From UBA6107 sp964533735 (GTDB lineage Bacteria; Chloroflexota; Anaerolineae; Anaerolineales; Anaerolineaceae), in NCBI GenBank assembly GCA_964533735.1, contig CAZHMD010000011.1, forward strand, positions 1-64,000: a stretch of 64,000 nucleotides of DNA. The letters run 5' to 3'. The notes beneath the pieces were generated by a model. It saw only the letters and a program-made list of their open reading frames with translations, was not told the origin of the DNA and searched no databases. Position numbers and translations under genes: made by a program. Of this stretch, positions 34,818 through 44,200 are shown piece by piece (the stretch's first letter is position 1; the number at the start of each line of letters is the position of its first letter).

Positions 34818-35324
34818 ATGAGATCATTACCAGAAAGTCTGAACCTCTACCACGAACAACTTCAGAAAGGCGCGATCCAGGAAGCCTATAAAGGGTTGAT
34901 GGAGTACGTCCTTTCGCTTAAAACACATTTCAAAAATCGCCACCCAGAATATGCCGTACCCTCAAACATATACTTTGGATACATGGATATGACCTACTTT
35001 TCCATCGTGCCTGAAGCGCTGCGGGAACGCGGGTTGAAGGTTGCCATTGTCTTCCTACACAGGGAATTCCGATTCGAGGTTTGGCTGGCCGGCGTGAATA
35101 AGGATGTGCAGGCGAACTACTGGAAACGGATCAAGGAGAGCGGCTGGAATCAATATCACCTGGTGTCCACATTGAAAGGCGCGGATTCCATCCTGGAGCA
35201 CGTCCTTGTCGAAAGGCCCGATTTCAATGACCTGGACGGGCTGACCAATCAAATCGAGCAGGAAACCCTGCTTTTTATCAATGAAGTCGAGAAATTCTTA
35301 TCGAAAGGAAACAATTTGCCTTGA
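34818..35324 (+). CDS. Conserved hypothetical protein (DUF7000-like)
   Basis: 168 residues, soluble, alpha/beta. Conserved features: LNLYHEQLQKGAIQEAYKGL, VPSNIYFGYMDMTYFS and FEVWLAGVNKDVQ. Similar proteins are common in Firmicutes and other environmental bacteria; I recall them as DUF7000, function unknown. Perfect AAGGAGG before ATG 34818 decides the start over an earlier in-frame ATG at 34791. Confidence 0.75.
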   Translation: MRSLPESLNLYHEQLQKGAIQEAYKGLMEYVLSLKTHFKNRHPEYAVPSNIYFGYMDMTYFSIVPEALRERGLKVAIVFLHREFRFEVWLAGVNKDVQANYWKRIKESGWNQYHLVSTLKGADSILEHVLVERPDFNDLDGLTNQIEQETLLFINEVEKFLSKGNNLP

Positions 35325-35396
35325 CGGATAGTGGTTATTCTGGCGGGTCATTTTACGCCAACGGTAAAGCACAGAACCAAAAGAAAAGTGGCGGGC

Positions 35397-35939
35397 ATGT
35401 CTAAAATATCCAGCCTTTTGACCAATGAAGAGTTCGGTTTTATCAGCAGCAGCAACAAAGCTTTCATTGCAGTGTTCGACCAAGCATTGGAAGAGCTTGG
35501 GTATGGCTGCAGTGGAAAGATTGGCGATGGTTACTGCTGGGGCAGATTTATGCTGATCTACAAAAAACTGGGTGCAAAAAGTAAGCAGGTGTATGCCCGC
35601 GTTTACATCCGGGAGGACGGAATTGTGCTGCGGCTGTTTCTGAATGATGTTGATGAACACCGATTATATGTAGAAAAAACCCCGACCTATATTAAAGATG
35701 TTTTTACCGGACCCTATGGGGATTGCAAGCACTGCCACAACGAAAAGAACGGGGTATGCAGGTTTCGTAAAACCTACACACTGGATGATCGTTACATTGA
35801 AAAATGCAACGGGTATACTTTTGAATTCCAAGATCCCACGATTGACAGGATCCCGGATTACATCAGGCTATTTACGGAATTTTATCCGTGCAAAGCAACA
35901 AGTGCTGCACCAAAAAGTTCTGTCTCCATCATCGCTTAA
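35397..35939 (+). CDS. Cysteine-containing conserved hypothetical protein
   Basis: 180 residues. Central region GPYGDCKHCHNEKNGVCRFR contains a compact C-x2-C-x6-C cluster with a His, and a fourth Cys follows in EKCNGYTFEF, so a zinc-binding finger is likely. The N-terminal half is alpha/beta. The frame is open from 35331, but Met at 35397 is preferred although its ribosome site is poor. No function known. Confidence 0.7.
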   Translation: MSKISSLLTNEEFGFISSSNKAFIAVFDQALEELGYGCSGKIGDGYCWGRFMLIYKKLGAKSKQVYARVYIREDGIVLRLFLNDVDEHRLYVEKTPTYIKDVFTGPYGDCKHCHNEKNGVCRFRKTYTLDDRYIEKCNGYTFEFQDPTIDRIPDYIRLFTEFYPCKATSAAPKSSVSIIA

Positions 35940-35992
35940 GGTTATGGCCGCTAAGCAGCTAAATCGTGGATAACGGAAAATCGCAGGTGAAC

Positions 35993-36862
35993 ATGCGCAG
36001 TGAACAAGAAATGTACGACCTGATCATCGATACTGCCCGGAAGGATGAACGCATCCGCGCGGTGCTGTTAAACGGCTCGCGGGCGAATCCGAATGCCCCG
36101 CGGGATATCTTCCAGGATTACGATATTGTTTATATGGTTACAGACATTACTCCCTACTGGAAGAACCTCAAGTGGGTTGAGCGCTTTGGCGAGCTGATGA
36201 TCCTGCAGATGCCCGAAGATATGGGCGATCCTCCCCCGGATAAGGACGGCCGTTTTTGTTACCTGATGCAATTTACCGATGGCAACCGCATCGACCTGGG
36301 CGTCTACCCGCTGACAAAACTCCAGGAGCAACTGCAGGACAGCCTGACCGTGGTGCTCCTGGATAAGGACAATATCATCGGTCCCATCAAGGAAGCCAAT
36401 GAGTCTGGTTATCTCCCGCATCCCCCCACCGCAAAAGCCTTTGGTGACTGCTGCAATGAATTCTGGTGGGTGAGCGCTTACGTTGCCAAAGGTCTGTGGA
36501 GAAGCCAGTACCCCTACGCCAGGCACGTGATGGACCATTTTACCCGTGATGAACTGATGAAGATGTTGAATTGGTATGCAGGAATAAAGACCGGTTTTTC
36601 TAAGAATTTGGGAGCGTATGGTAAATATTTCCAGCAGGTGCTCGAGCCGGAATTGTGGGATCTGCTCGAGAAAACCTTTGCCAACGCGGAATATGGAAAT
36701 ACATGGGATGCTTTATTTGTGTTGTGCCAACTTTTCCGAACCGCAGCATTACGCGTAGCTGCTCATTTCGGTTTTGTATATCCAAATGAAGATGATGAAA
36801 GAGTGAGCGCGCATTTGCGCCACCTGAGAACCCTGCCGAAGGACGCGCGCGAAATCTATTGA
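35993..36862 (+). CDS. AadE-like aminoglycoside 6-adenylyltransferase family protein
   Basis: 289 residues, the usual length of AadE/Streptomycin_adenyltransferase family members. The nucleotidyltransferase motif GSRANPNAPRDIFQDYDI (about 30-47) holds the metal-binding Asp residues; EFWWVSAYVAKGLWRSQ and the late helix GYVYPN-like region fit. Known members adenylylate streptomycin at the 6 position; many environmental homologues have untested substrates, so resistance should not be assumed. ATG 35993 chosen over GTG 35966. A hairpin terminator starts at the stop codon. Confidence 0.85.
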   Translation: MRSEQEMYDLIIDTARKDERIRAVLLNGSRANPNAPRDIFQDYDIVYMVTDITPYWKNLKWVERFGELMILQMPEDMGDPPPDKDGRFCYLMQFTDGNRIDLGVYPLTKLQEQLQDSLTVVLLDKDNIIGPIKEANESGYLPHPPTAKAFGDCCNEFWWVSAYVAKGLWRSQYPYARHVMDHFTRDELMKMLNWYAGIKTGFSKNLGAYGKYFQQVLEPELWDLLEKTFANAEYGNTWDALFVLCQLFRTAALRVAAHFGFVYPNEDDERVSAHLRHLRTLPKDAREIY

Positions 36863-36888
36863 TCGCGCAGGTTGAGCGCGATTTTTAT
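36862..36888 (+). terminator. Terminator between AadE-like and lipoprotein hydrolase genes
   Basis: ATCGCGC (36862-36868) pairs with GCGCGAT (36876-36882), followed by TTTTTAT. It overlaps the AadE-like stop codon and lies at the end of the convergent minus-strand gene. Confidence 0.75.
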
Positions 36889-37970
36889 TTCAAATAACGG
36901 TCGTAAAACTCGATAGTGCGGTACATGGCAGTGCTGAAATAATTGCCAAGATTGTGATCGTCACCGTCGTATGTGTAAAACTCCACCACTCCGCCAGCGG
37001 ACTGGATCTGGTCGTACAACGTTTGGGAGAACTCGATCGGCACGCTCTCATCAGCTGTTCCGTGGTGCAGTTGAAGCGGTCCGGAAAGGTCCGCCAGGAA
37101 GCTGTTGGCAGACACAGAATTCCAGAACGCCGGATTCTCCTCAGGGGTGCCGTACAACTCAATCCAGTATTCGCGCCATCTGCGGCTGCCGGGTCTGGGT
37201 GTGGGGGCAACAAAACTGCTGCTCCTGCGCCAGTTGTAGAGCATATCGGGATATGAGCCGACAACCCCTGCCCAAATAACCCCCGCCTTAATTTGATCGG
37301 ATATGACCATGACCCGCAGGGTCAGGTAGCCGCCCATCGAATGCCCCCACATGCCGATCTTCTCCGGGTTCACCTGGGGGTGGCGCTGCAGTGATGACAC
37401 CGCATTGAGCACGTCGTTGGTATACCCGGGGTCTCCGTAAGCACCATTAGGTTCGCCCTCCGAGCGGTCATGCCCGCGATAATCAATGCGGAATACCACG
37501 TAGCCGCTGAGCGCAAGTTGATCCACATAGGCGATGTAGCGTTCGGTGGTGCGGTACTGCTCCGGGGGAATATACCCGTGGTTGAAAACGATGGCCGGCC
37601 ACCCGCCAAGGGGCATCTCGCCGAATGGAATGGTCAGCAAGGCGTATATCTTCAATCCGTCGGAGAGGTACGAAGCGTAATAGCGGTGATAATTGCCGCC
37701 GGAGGGCAACTCTTCCTCGATGACGATGTCACTGCCTGGGTAGGAACCGGCGCGCATCGCGAGGATTTCCATTGGATGAGGTTCAGGTGTGGGGGTAAAG
37801 GTGGCGGTCGGGCTTGGCGTAATAGTTGGAGTCGACGAAGGCAGCACTGTATTGGCGACACTGACAGCCGTGGGGATTGTGGGGGCTTCGCTGCTGGAAG
37901 GAACAGTCCCCACAGAACAGCTGCTCAGCAACACCATCAGGATCAACGCCAGGGAAAATAAACGTGCCAT
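36885..37970 (-). CDS. Alpha/beta-hydrolase lipoprotein (S9 peptidase/dienelactone hydrolase-like)
   Basis: 361 residues. Lipoprotein signal ending VLLSSC, then a Ser/Thr/Pro linker to about residue 65. Catalytic Ser in WGHSMGG (about 208-214), Asp in HHGTADESVP and His in DGDDHNL complete the triad. Also NHGYIPPEQY for the oxyanion region. A surface-anchored esterase or peptidase; substrate unknown. Ribosome site AAAGGAG before the ATG (37968-37970). Confidence 0.88.
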   Translation of the reverse strand: MARLFSLALILMVLLSSCSVGTVPSSSEAPTIPTAVSVANTVLPSSTPTITPSPTATFTPTPEPHPMEILAMRAGSYPGSDIVIEEELPSGGNYHRYYASYLSDGLKIYALLTIPFGEMPLGGWPAIVFNHGYIPPEQYRTTERYIAYVDQLALSGYVVFRIDYRGHDRSEGEPNGAYGDPGYTNDVLNAVSSLQRHPQVNPEKIGMWGHSMGGYLTLRVMVISDQIKAGVIWAGVVGSYPDMLYNWRRSSSFVAPTPRPGSRRWREYWIELYGTPEENPAFWNSVSANSFLADLSGPLQLHHGTADESVPIEFSQTLYDQIQSAGGVVEFYTYDGDDHNLGNYFSTAMYRTIEFYDRYLK

Positions 37971-38181
37971 TGAAGAGGATCTCCTTTTACGAACAGCTTA
38001 ATCATACCGAATTTATCCGATTTAGGCAACGGACAGGATATACCCCGAAAGCAGTCGAAGATAGGTCAAAAGTAACTTCAGCATCCGATTATATATGATA
38101 TATAAGATATATATTGGTTTATTTGGAAACGATCATTGTTACAACATCGATAGGCATAGAGATTAATATTGAGGTTAGTAA

Positions 38182-39306
38182 ATGTCAACAGCAGTGAGTG
38201 TAAAACCCGTTTCTCACGCGCGGAGCCTTCCCTTCACGCAGCGGCGGAATTTCCAGAAAACTCTCAACGAGCGTGTTACTGAATTTCTCCGCGTTAACAA
38301 TCTGCCCGCGCGTGATGTTCCCGCGATGTATCTGAAGACGGCGGTCATCATGGGCTGGTGGCTGGGGACTTACCTGCTGCTGCTCCTAGGCAATTTTCCG
38401 CCGCTGGTCAACGTTATCTTATGCCTGGTTTGGGCAATGGCGATCGCTTCGGTCGGGTTTAACGTGATGCATGATGCCAACCACAGCGGATACTCCAATA
38501 ACCCGCGGCTCAACAAGTTCTTCGGGTTGAGTGCCGAGTTACTCGGAATGAGCAGTTTTCGCTGGCGCACCAAGCATAATATTTGGCATCACACTTACAC
38601 CAACGTTGCCGGCTTTGATGACGATATTGAAACATTTGGTCTTTTGCGGCTCACGCCGCGCCTCCCCTGGAAACCACTCTTTAAAGCCCAAGCCTGGTAC
38701 TTCCCGATCATCTACAGCTTTATCGCTTTTGATTTCTTCCTGCGCGATTTTATGATGGTATTTTTAGGCAGATCGGATGCCACTCACATTTATCCAAAAA
38801 TGGACATGAAGGAGAAGATCACCTTTTGGGCAGGCAAGCTTTCTTATATCGCAATCATGTTTGTGCTGCCATCCCTGGTTTTCCCGTGGTGGCAAGTGTT
38901 GGCTGGCTATTTGCTCATCATGTTCACCGTGGGAGTAATCCTGGGAATTGTATTTCAACTGGCTCACATTAACAGTGATTCCGATTTCCCTGAACCTACC
39001 GGTGACCCATTGCACATCGAGAACGAGTGGGCTGTACACCAGGTTGAGACGACCGTTGACTTTGCACCGCACAACCGCCTGCTGAATTTTTACATAGGGG
39101 GTCTAAACTACCAGATCGAGCATCACCTACTGCCCCACATCTGCCATTTGAACTACCCGCATATTGCTCCTATCGTGCAGGCAACCTGCGAGGAATTTCA
39201 TATCCGCTACACCGTTTACAGCACCTACCGCGAAGCGTTCGCGTGTCACCTGCGTCAATTACATCTCCTGGGACGTGCCTCAAACAGGGAATTAATCCTC
39301 TCCTGA
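38182..39306 (+). CDS. Membrane fatty acid desaturase
   Basis: 374 residues. The three histidine boxes are visible: HDANH (about 96-100), HNIWHH (about 132-137) and QIEHH (about 313-317, with HHLLPHI). Four main membrane helices lie between. The enzyme introduces a double bond into acyl chains using two iron ions and O2, indicating exposure to oxygen at least at times. The N-terminal HARSLPFTQRRNFQKTL segment resembles acyl-lipid desaturases of the delta-5/6 type. No electron-carrier gene adjacent. A weak GAGG precedes the ATG. Confidence 0.92.
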   Translation: MSTAVSVKPVSHARSLPFTQRRNFQKTLNERVTEFLRVNNLPARDVPAMYLKTAVIMGWWLGTYLLLLLGNFPPLVNVILCLVWAMAIASVGFNVMHDANHSGYSNNPRLNKFFGLSAELLGMSSFRWRTKHNIWHHTYTNVAGFDDDIETFGLLRLTPRLPWKPLFKAQAWYFPIIYSFIAFDFFLRDFMMVFLGRSDATHIYPKMDMKEKITFWAGKLSYIAIMFVLPSLVFPWWQVLAGYLLIMFTVGVILGIVFQLAHINSDSDFPEPTGDPLHIENEWAVHQVETTVDFAPHNRLLNFYIGGLNYQIEHHLLPHICHLNYPHIAPIVQATCEEFHIRYTVYSTYREAFACHLRQLHLLGRASNRELILS

Positions 39307-39364
39307 ACTCTGAAGGAAATGGTATATTGTATAAACCTGCCCCGCCTTTAGCCTCGGAGTTGCC

Positions 39365-39592
39365 TTGCCACGTGATCTGCGCAAATATGCCTCCAACACC
39401 ACCGCCCAACTAATCGTCGGCGGGCTGGTCTTATTACTTGTGGTCGGTCTGGGATTGATCGCCTGGATCTATGGGTCCAGGGCAGCCCTGCTGGGGTTTA
39501 TCTGTATTTTAGGCGGACTCGCAGTGGTTGGATTGATCACCCTGTTTGTGTTTGGGCTGGATGTAATTATTAAGAAGATCAACAAGGAATAA
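39365..39592 (+). CDS. Small two-TM membrane protein
   Basis: 75 residues. Two hydrophobic helices (about 17-36 and 42-65) flanked by basic ends. The only sensible start is TTG at 39365 behind CGGAG (39354-39358). Sequences of this sort are common as lone small genes in Chloroflexota-like genomes. Function unknown. Confidence 0.6.
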   Translation: MPRDLRKYASNTTAQLIVGGLVLLLVVGLGLIAWIYGSRAALLGFICILGGLAVVGLITLFVFGLDVIIKKINKE

Positions 39593-39655
39593 GAAAACCG
39601 TACAAACAGTCGCTGTCCTCTCAAATCCTTTGCGTTTCACGACAGGAGATCATCA

Positions 39656-40066
39656 ATGAAGCAGTCCATCATCCATGTTGCGCTTGTGGTTCGCGATTAC
39701 GACGAAGCCATTGCATTCTTCTGCAACAAACTGCATTTCACACTGGTAGAAGACACTTATCAACCCGAACATGATAAACGCTGGGTGACGGTGGCTCCCC
39801 CGGGGTCAAGCGGCTCAACCCTGCTGCTCGCCCGTGCCAATTCACCCGTGCAGGAAGCTGCCATCGGCAATCAAAGCGGCGGCAGGGTGTTCCTGTTTTT
39901 GCACACGGATGACTTCTGGCGCGACTACAACGAAATGTTGATTTCGGGCATAAAATTTGTGAGGGAACCAAAAACCGCCTCCTATGGTACGGTTGCGGTT
40001 TTTGAAGATCTCTACGGCAATCTGTGGGACCTGGTAGGACCGGCTAGTCCATCGCCGGAAAAATAA
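39656..40066 (+). CDS. VOC superfamily protein
   Basis: 136 residues. IIHVALVVRDYDEAIAFFCNKLHF opens the first module, VTVAPPGSSGSTLLLARA carries the first strands and AVFEDLYGNLWDLVGP the end with a Glu metal ligand. Typical of glyoxalase/extradiol dioxygenase-like single-domain proteins. Ribosome site CAGGAGA. Its last 23 bases overlap the 3' end of the convergent WD40-like lipoprotein gene. Confidence 0.88.
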   Translation: MKQSIIHVALVVRDYDEAIAFFCNKLHFTLVEDTYQPEHDKRWVTVAPPGSSGSTLLLARANSPVQEAAIGNQSGGRVFLFLHTDDFWRDYNEMLISGIKFVREPKTASYGTVAVFEDLYGNLWDLVGPASPSPEK

Positions 40067-41627
40067 GCCTGGGCTGCCCGTCCACCCCTTTTACAAGATA
40101 CAAATAAATGATGGTGGCACCTTCGGGAGAAGTGAATACGTCCCCCGAGGGATCTTCAAGGCGCACCATGTAGGTCATGGTATCCCAGTCATTTCCCATC
40201 ATCACCAGTTCCTTCATCGGAAGACAAAACATAATTCCGGCATCACACAATGTGCTGAAACTGCCCGCCAGGTCATTGGGATCTATCCCCAGATCAACCA
40301 GGTAGGTATCGTCTCCTTCAGCCACCTCGAAGAGGGAGGCGGCGGTATCATAATCACCGTCTGCCAGGGCTTGCTGGAACTGCCGGACCACCTCCAACCC
40401 AGCGATTAATCCCGCGTCGGGCAATTCCCAAACCGTGGTGCCAAACGCAGAAAACGCAACCATACGGCTGCCATCAGTATTGAATGTGAATTTGCCTTCG
40501 CCGGCGTATGTGTAGAAGTAATCCAGACGTGACCAGGTTTGTGTTTCGTATATCGCGCCGAAAATCGAGTAATCATCCTGGTAGTCCAAATTGGCATACC
40601 CCGAAATCATCAACAGGTCTCCAGCCGGGTTAAACTTGAGTGAGAGCAAGCGCAAGCCCGGATCAAACTCGGCAATTTGCTTTCCTGAATCAATCTCCCA
40701 GACAACCACGTTATTGTTTTGCGCTGAAAATGCCGCCAGCAAACGTCCGTCGGGTGTCATGTCTGCATCCAATATTTCACTCAGGCTCACACGGCGAATT
40801 GGAGTCCAATCAGAGGTGTTGTAAACATCCACACCTGTCCTGTTGGCGGAAAATACGCTCAGGCGGGATCCATCTGCCGAGAAATTCAGGACTGCATTTG
40901 TTCTGGTGTTGTATGCTGGCGTCTGCGTGAGTATTTTACCGGAAGGATCCCAGACGTAAAGCGTATCCCGGGTGGCAGCTGCAAAACTACTCGAGTCAGG
41001 GGCGATGGCTACGTCGGGGTATTGAGCAGAACCCGCCACCGGGGCATCGAGAAAGGTACTCTTAAGCTTGTTGGTCGATAAGTCCCACAAACTCACCTTG
41101 CGTTTGTTAGTGGAAAACACCAGAGTGTTACCATCTGTGGAAAACGCCGATGGACCTGGCCAGGCATCTTCGAGGGGAATTTCGTTGAGCAAGTCGCCGT
41201 TGTCCACATCAATCACCACCAGAAATCCGCTTCTGGCGGTCTCACAAGACCAGACATTCGAAAGGCTCCCCCAACAGGCAGAAATGGCCATCTTCCTGCC
41301 ATCCGGGCTTAGTGAGGTCGAAATCGTCGAATAGGATCGTTCCGCGCGCCATTCCTCAAATCCCTCGAAGTAGCTGCGGGTAATGGCAAATTGGCGAAAC
41401 CCGACCTGATCAAAGCGTGCCGGCTGAGGCGTGGGCGTGAGGGTTGGCACGGCGGTGGGCTGTAAAGTGACGGTAGCGGGTACCTGGGTGTTCACTGCCA
41501 GCGTGGCTGTCGGCTTCTGCTCTGCTTCCAGGGTCGACTGGTTTACCGTTGAATCCGGCAGGTTGCCGGGGGTGCAGGCTGTTACGAAGACAAGCAGAAC
41601 AAGAAGTGCGGCAAGAAGATTTCGCAT
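40044..41627 (-). CDS. WD40/beta-propeller-like lipoprotein
   Basis: 527 residues. Lipoprotein signal with VFVTAC, a Thr/Pro linker to about residue 70, then repeated blades with S-x-D-G(N)-x-L(V)-A(F) patterns: SLSPDGRKMAIS, AFSTDGNTLVFS, IAPDSSSFAAA, NFSADGSRLSVF, DMTPDGRLLAAF, KFNPAGDLLMIS and TFNTDGSRMVAF. The C-terminal 110 residues form a separate alpha/beta domain with SLFEVAEGDD. Surface-exposed binding role is likely, partner unknown. Ribosome site GGGAGGGTC. Confidence 0.88.
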   Translation of the reverse strand: MRNLLAALLVLLVFVTACTPGNLPDSTVNQSTLEAEQKPTATLAVNTQVPATVTLQPTAVPTLTPTPQPARFDQVGFRQFAITRSYFEGFEEWRAERSYSTISTSLSPDGRKMAISACWGSLSNVWSCETARSGFLVVIDVDNGDLLNEIPLEDAWPGPSAFSTDGNTLVFSTNKRKVSLWDLSTNKLKSTFLDAPVAGSAQYPDVAIAPDSSSFAAATRDTLYVWDPSGKILTQTPAYNTRTNAVLNFSADGSRLSVFSANRTGVDVYNTSDWTPIRRVSLSEILDADMTPDGRLLAAFSAQNNNVVVWEIDSGKQIAEFDPGLRLLSLKFNPAGDLLMISGYANLDYQDDYSIFGAIYETQTWSRLDYFYTYAGEGKFTFNTDGSRMVAFSAFGTTVWELPDAGLIAGLEVVRQFQQALADGDYDTAASLFEVAEGDDTYLVDLGIDPNDLAGSFSTLCDAGIMFCLPMKELVMMGNDWDTMTYMVRLEDPSGDVFTSPEGATIIYLYLVKGVDGQPRLIFPAMD

Positions 41628-41788
41628 GGTGACCCTCCCGATAATTCATACAATGTTTATCCTAATTATAGTCTATAAGTCAATAGCGGATCACAAATCC
41701 TGATATGATTAACATATTGGCTTGATGAAATTAATGGTCGAGCAAAAAGGTTCTATTCGGCAATTCGAAACCTCCAGGAGGCAATCCC

Positions 41789-42646
41789 ATGATCCCTAAA
41801 CTGACATTCGGACGCAGCGGACATATGAGCACGCGTATTCTCCTTGGAGCGGCGGCTTTTTCCAGAGTGCCCCAAGCTGAAGCAGATACAACAATGGAGA
41901 TGGCTCTCTCCAGTGGGATTAACCACGTGGATGTGGCAGCCAGTTACGGCGAAGCTGAACTCCGCGTGGGAGACTGGATCAAACGCCACGGCAGGAACTT
42001 CTTCCTCGCCACCAAAACCGGCGAACGCAGCGCCGCAAAAGCGCGGGAGGAAATTCACCGTTCCCTGGAGCGCCTGCATGTGGACCAGGTAGATCTAATC
42101 CAACTGCACTTCCTGGTGGATCCGCTCGAGTGGGAGACGGCACTGGGAGCGGGCGGCGCATTGGAAGCCGCTATTCAGGCGCGAGAGGAAGGGCTGGTGC
42201 GCTTCATCGGGGTTACAGGTCACGGGACAACCGTACCGGTGATGCACCTCAAAGCGCTTGAGCGCTTTGATTTTGACTCGGTTTTACTGCCCTTCAGCTA
42301 CCTGATGGCGCAAAACAAGCAGTATCTGAGTGATTTTATGAAGTTGTTGGCTGTTTGCCAGGAGCGTAACATCGCGGTGCAGACTATCAAGTCGCTGGTG
42401 CATCAACCGTGGGATGACCAGGAGCGCACGCGCGCCACCTGGTACCGCCCTCTGGAAGACCAGGCGGATATTGACCTGGCGGTGCACTGGGTGCTGGGGC
42501 ATGCGGGATTATTCCTGAACACCGCCGGAGATGTTCACATTTTTCCAAGGATCGTCAGCGCAGCCAACAGTTTCACTTCCGCGCCAACAGAGGAAGAAAT
42601 GCAGGCACAGGTGGAGAGACTGGGGATGAAAACGCTTTTCCCATGA
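41789..42646 (+). CDS. Aldo/keto reductase family protein
   Basis: 285 residues. The tetrad is visible: Asp and Tyr in VDVAASYGEAE, Lys in LATKTGER and His in IQLHFLVDP. The NADPH-binding end is shortened, and VQTIKSLVHQPW is typical of the AKR subgroup of predicted oxidoreductases. Substrate unknown. Good ribosome site CAGGAGG. Single gene. Confidence 0.9.
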   Translation: MIPKLTFGRSGHMSTRILLGAAAFSRVPQAEADTTMEMALSSGINHVDVAASYGEAELRVGDWIKRHGRNFFLATKTGERSAAKAREEIHRSLERLHVDQVDLIQLHFLVDPLEWETALGAGGALEAAIQAREEGLVRFIGVTGHGTTVPVMHLKALERFDFDSVLLPFSYLMAQNKQYLSDFMKLLAVCQERNIAVQTIKSLVHQPWDDQERTRATWYRPLEDQADIDLAVHWVLGHAGLFLNTAGDVHIFPRIVSAANSFTSAPTEEEMQAQVERLGMKTLFP

Positions 42647-42805
42647 TGAAAATAATCCCTCTAATGAGTTCTGGATAACTGTGACATCACCCTCAACGAT
42701 GACAGTATTGGGTGTGTTTTAGTAGTATTTCTGGTTTTTTACGAGGTTTACTATAATTATTCAATAGAAAATAATTATTCTCACACCATTAAAGTGGAGG
42801 GGAGA

Positions 42806-43681
42806 ATGCAGGATTTAAAGATTAAATCCAATCAAATCGAGCTGCAGGTTCGTGATTATAGGGGTGACGGGGAGGCGATCGTCTTTCTCCATTTCAGCAG
42901 TGCCAACCTGATGATGTGGCAGCGCGTTGTTCCCTTCTTTCACGAAAACTATCGTGTAATCCTGGTCGATCTGCGCGGACACGGCAGGACAGACCGGCCG
43001 GAAGCCAGCCATCAAATCGATGAGATGGCGCGGGACATCGCCGGGATGATGGAGTGCATGGAAGTGAAAAAAGCGCACATCGTCGGAAGTTCGCTTGGCG
43101 CGGAGACTGGTTTGAGTTTGGCAGCAAATTATCCTGGTAACGTCATCTCACTGGTGTGTGATGGGGCGTTGAGCAGTGAATTCGGTCCGTACAGCACCTG
43201 GGAAGGCTCTAAGCAGGAATTTGAACAACACGTGGCAGACACACTTAATAAAATGAGCGATAAACCGGTAAATTACTATTCTTCAGTTGAGGAGCTGATT
43301 GAAGCGAGGAGGGAAATCCTCACGAAATATGGCCTGTGGAATGAACATGTCGAAGCGATGGAAAGATACGGGGCTTACGAGGCAGGTGACGGCAAATACA
43401 CTTATGGCATGCAAAAGGCAGCGCACCAGAGTTACATGCAAGGTTATTTTCATTGCCACCTGGAAGATAACTACACGAAGGTAACCTGCCCTCTTTTAAT
43501 GATCGCAGAGCAGGAAAACGAAGATGAGGCTGAAAAAGCAGCCATGCGGGGGTTGCGGGATCTGGCAAAGCAGGCGCAAATCGCGGAGGTCAGCGGTTGG
43601 AATCATCCTTACGGATGGCTGCTGGATCCGGATGAGATTTGCCGCGTGATCCTGGATTTCCTGCGCAATTTACCAGGATAA
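42806..43681 (+). CDS. Alpha/beta hydrolase
   Basis: 291 residues. Oxyanion region FLHFSSANLMMW (HFSS rather than HGSS), VDLRGHGRTDRP, nucleophile elbow GSSLGA (Ser about 99), late Asp/Glu in IAEQENEDEA and His in GWNHPYGW. Cytosolic (no signal). Substrate unknown. ATG 42806 lies five bases after GGAGG; upstream AT-rich stretch contains CTATAAT (about 42750) that may be a -10 box. The next gene follows after 28 bases. Confidence 0.88.
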   Translation: MQDLKIKSNQIELQVRDYRGDGEAIVFLHFSSANLMMWQRVVPFFHENYRVILVDLRGHGRTDRPEASHQIDEMARDIAGMMECMEVKKAHIVGSSLGAETGLSLAANYPGNVISLVCDGALSSEFGPYSTWEGSKQEFEQHVADTLNKMSDKPVNYYSSVEELIEARREILTKYGLWNEHVEAMERYGAYEAGDGKYTYGMQKAAHQSYMQGYFHCHLEDNYTKVTCPLLMIAEQENEDEAEKAAMRGLRDLAKQAQIAEVSGWNHPYGWLLDPDEICRVILDFLRNLPG

Positions 43682-43709
43682 ATAATGGGTTTATTTGAGA
43701 AGGGAGGGA

Positions 43710-44129
43710 ATGGTGACTATTGAGAAGGACCAATATGAAGTTGAAAGCTGCATCCACGATGCCATTGGCTGGGCGTTGACCAAGGACATTGATCGGTTGT
43801 ATGCCATCATGGCGCAGGATGAGGATTTCTTCATCTTCCATCCGGATTCAGGCAGCACGATCGTCGGTTTTGACGCATTTAAAGCCCTCGGAGAGCGCTC
43901 ATGGATGAAGGATGCGTTTAAAGCCACGGATTACACCATCAAAGATTTGCGGGTGAAGTTTTCAAGGTTAGGCAATACCGCCTGGTATTCCTGCATGCTG
44001 GACGATCACGCCGAGTGGAATGGCAGCCCCAGCGGATGGGATAACTGCCGCTGGACCGGCACGCTGGAGAAACGCGACGGCAGGTGGGTCATCGTGCAGA
44101 TGCATTTCTCTTTTGCAAAAGATAACTAA
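43710..44129 (+). CDS. SnoaL/NTF2-like protein
   Basis: 139 residues in a cone-shaped NTF2-like fold: a helical start (IHDAIGWALTKDIDRLYAIM), FFIFHPDSGSTIVGFDAF and the last strands RDGRWVIVQMHFSF. Proteins of this type are small enzymes or ligand binders (DUF4440/SnoaL group). ATG 43710 follows GGGAGGG. Possibly cotranscribed with the upstream hydrolase. Confidence 0.82.
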   Translation: MVTIEKDQYEVESCIHDAIGWALTKDIDRLYAIMAQDEDFFIFHPDSGSTIVGFDAFKALGERSWMKDAFKATDYTIKDLRVKFSRLGNTAWYSCMLDDHAEWNGSPSGWDNCRWTGTLEKRDGRWVIVQMHFSFAKDN

Positions 44130-44200
44130 CAGCTGCATTGTCCCTACTAGAAAACCGAGCTGAAAAGAGTTATATTAACAGGGTATTTCCGGAGGGAAAC

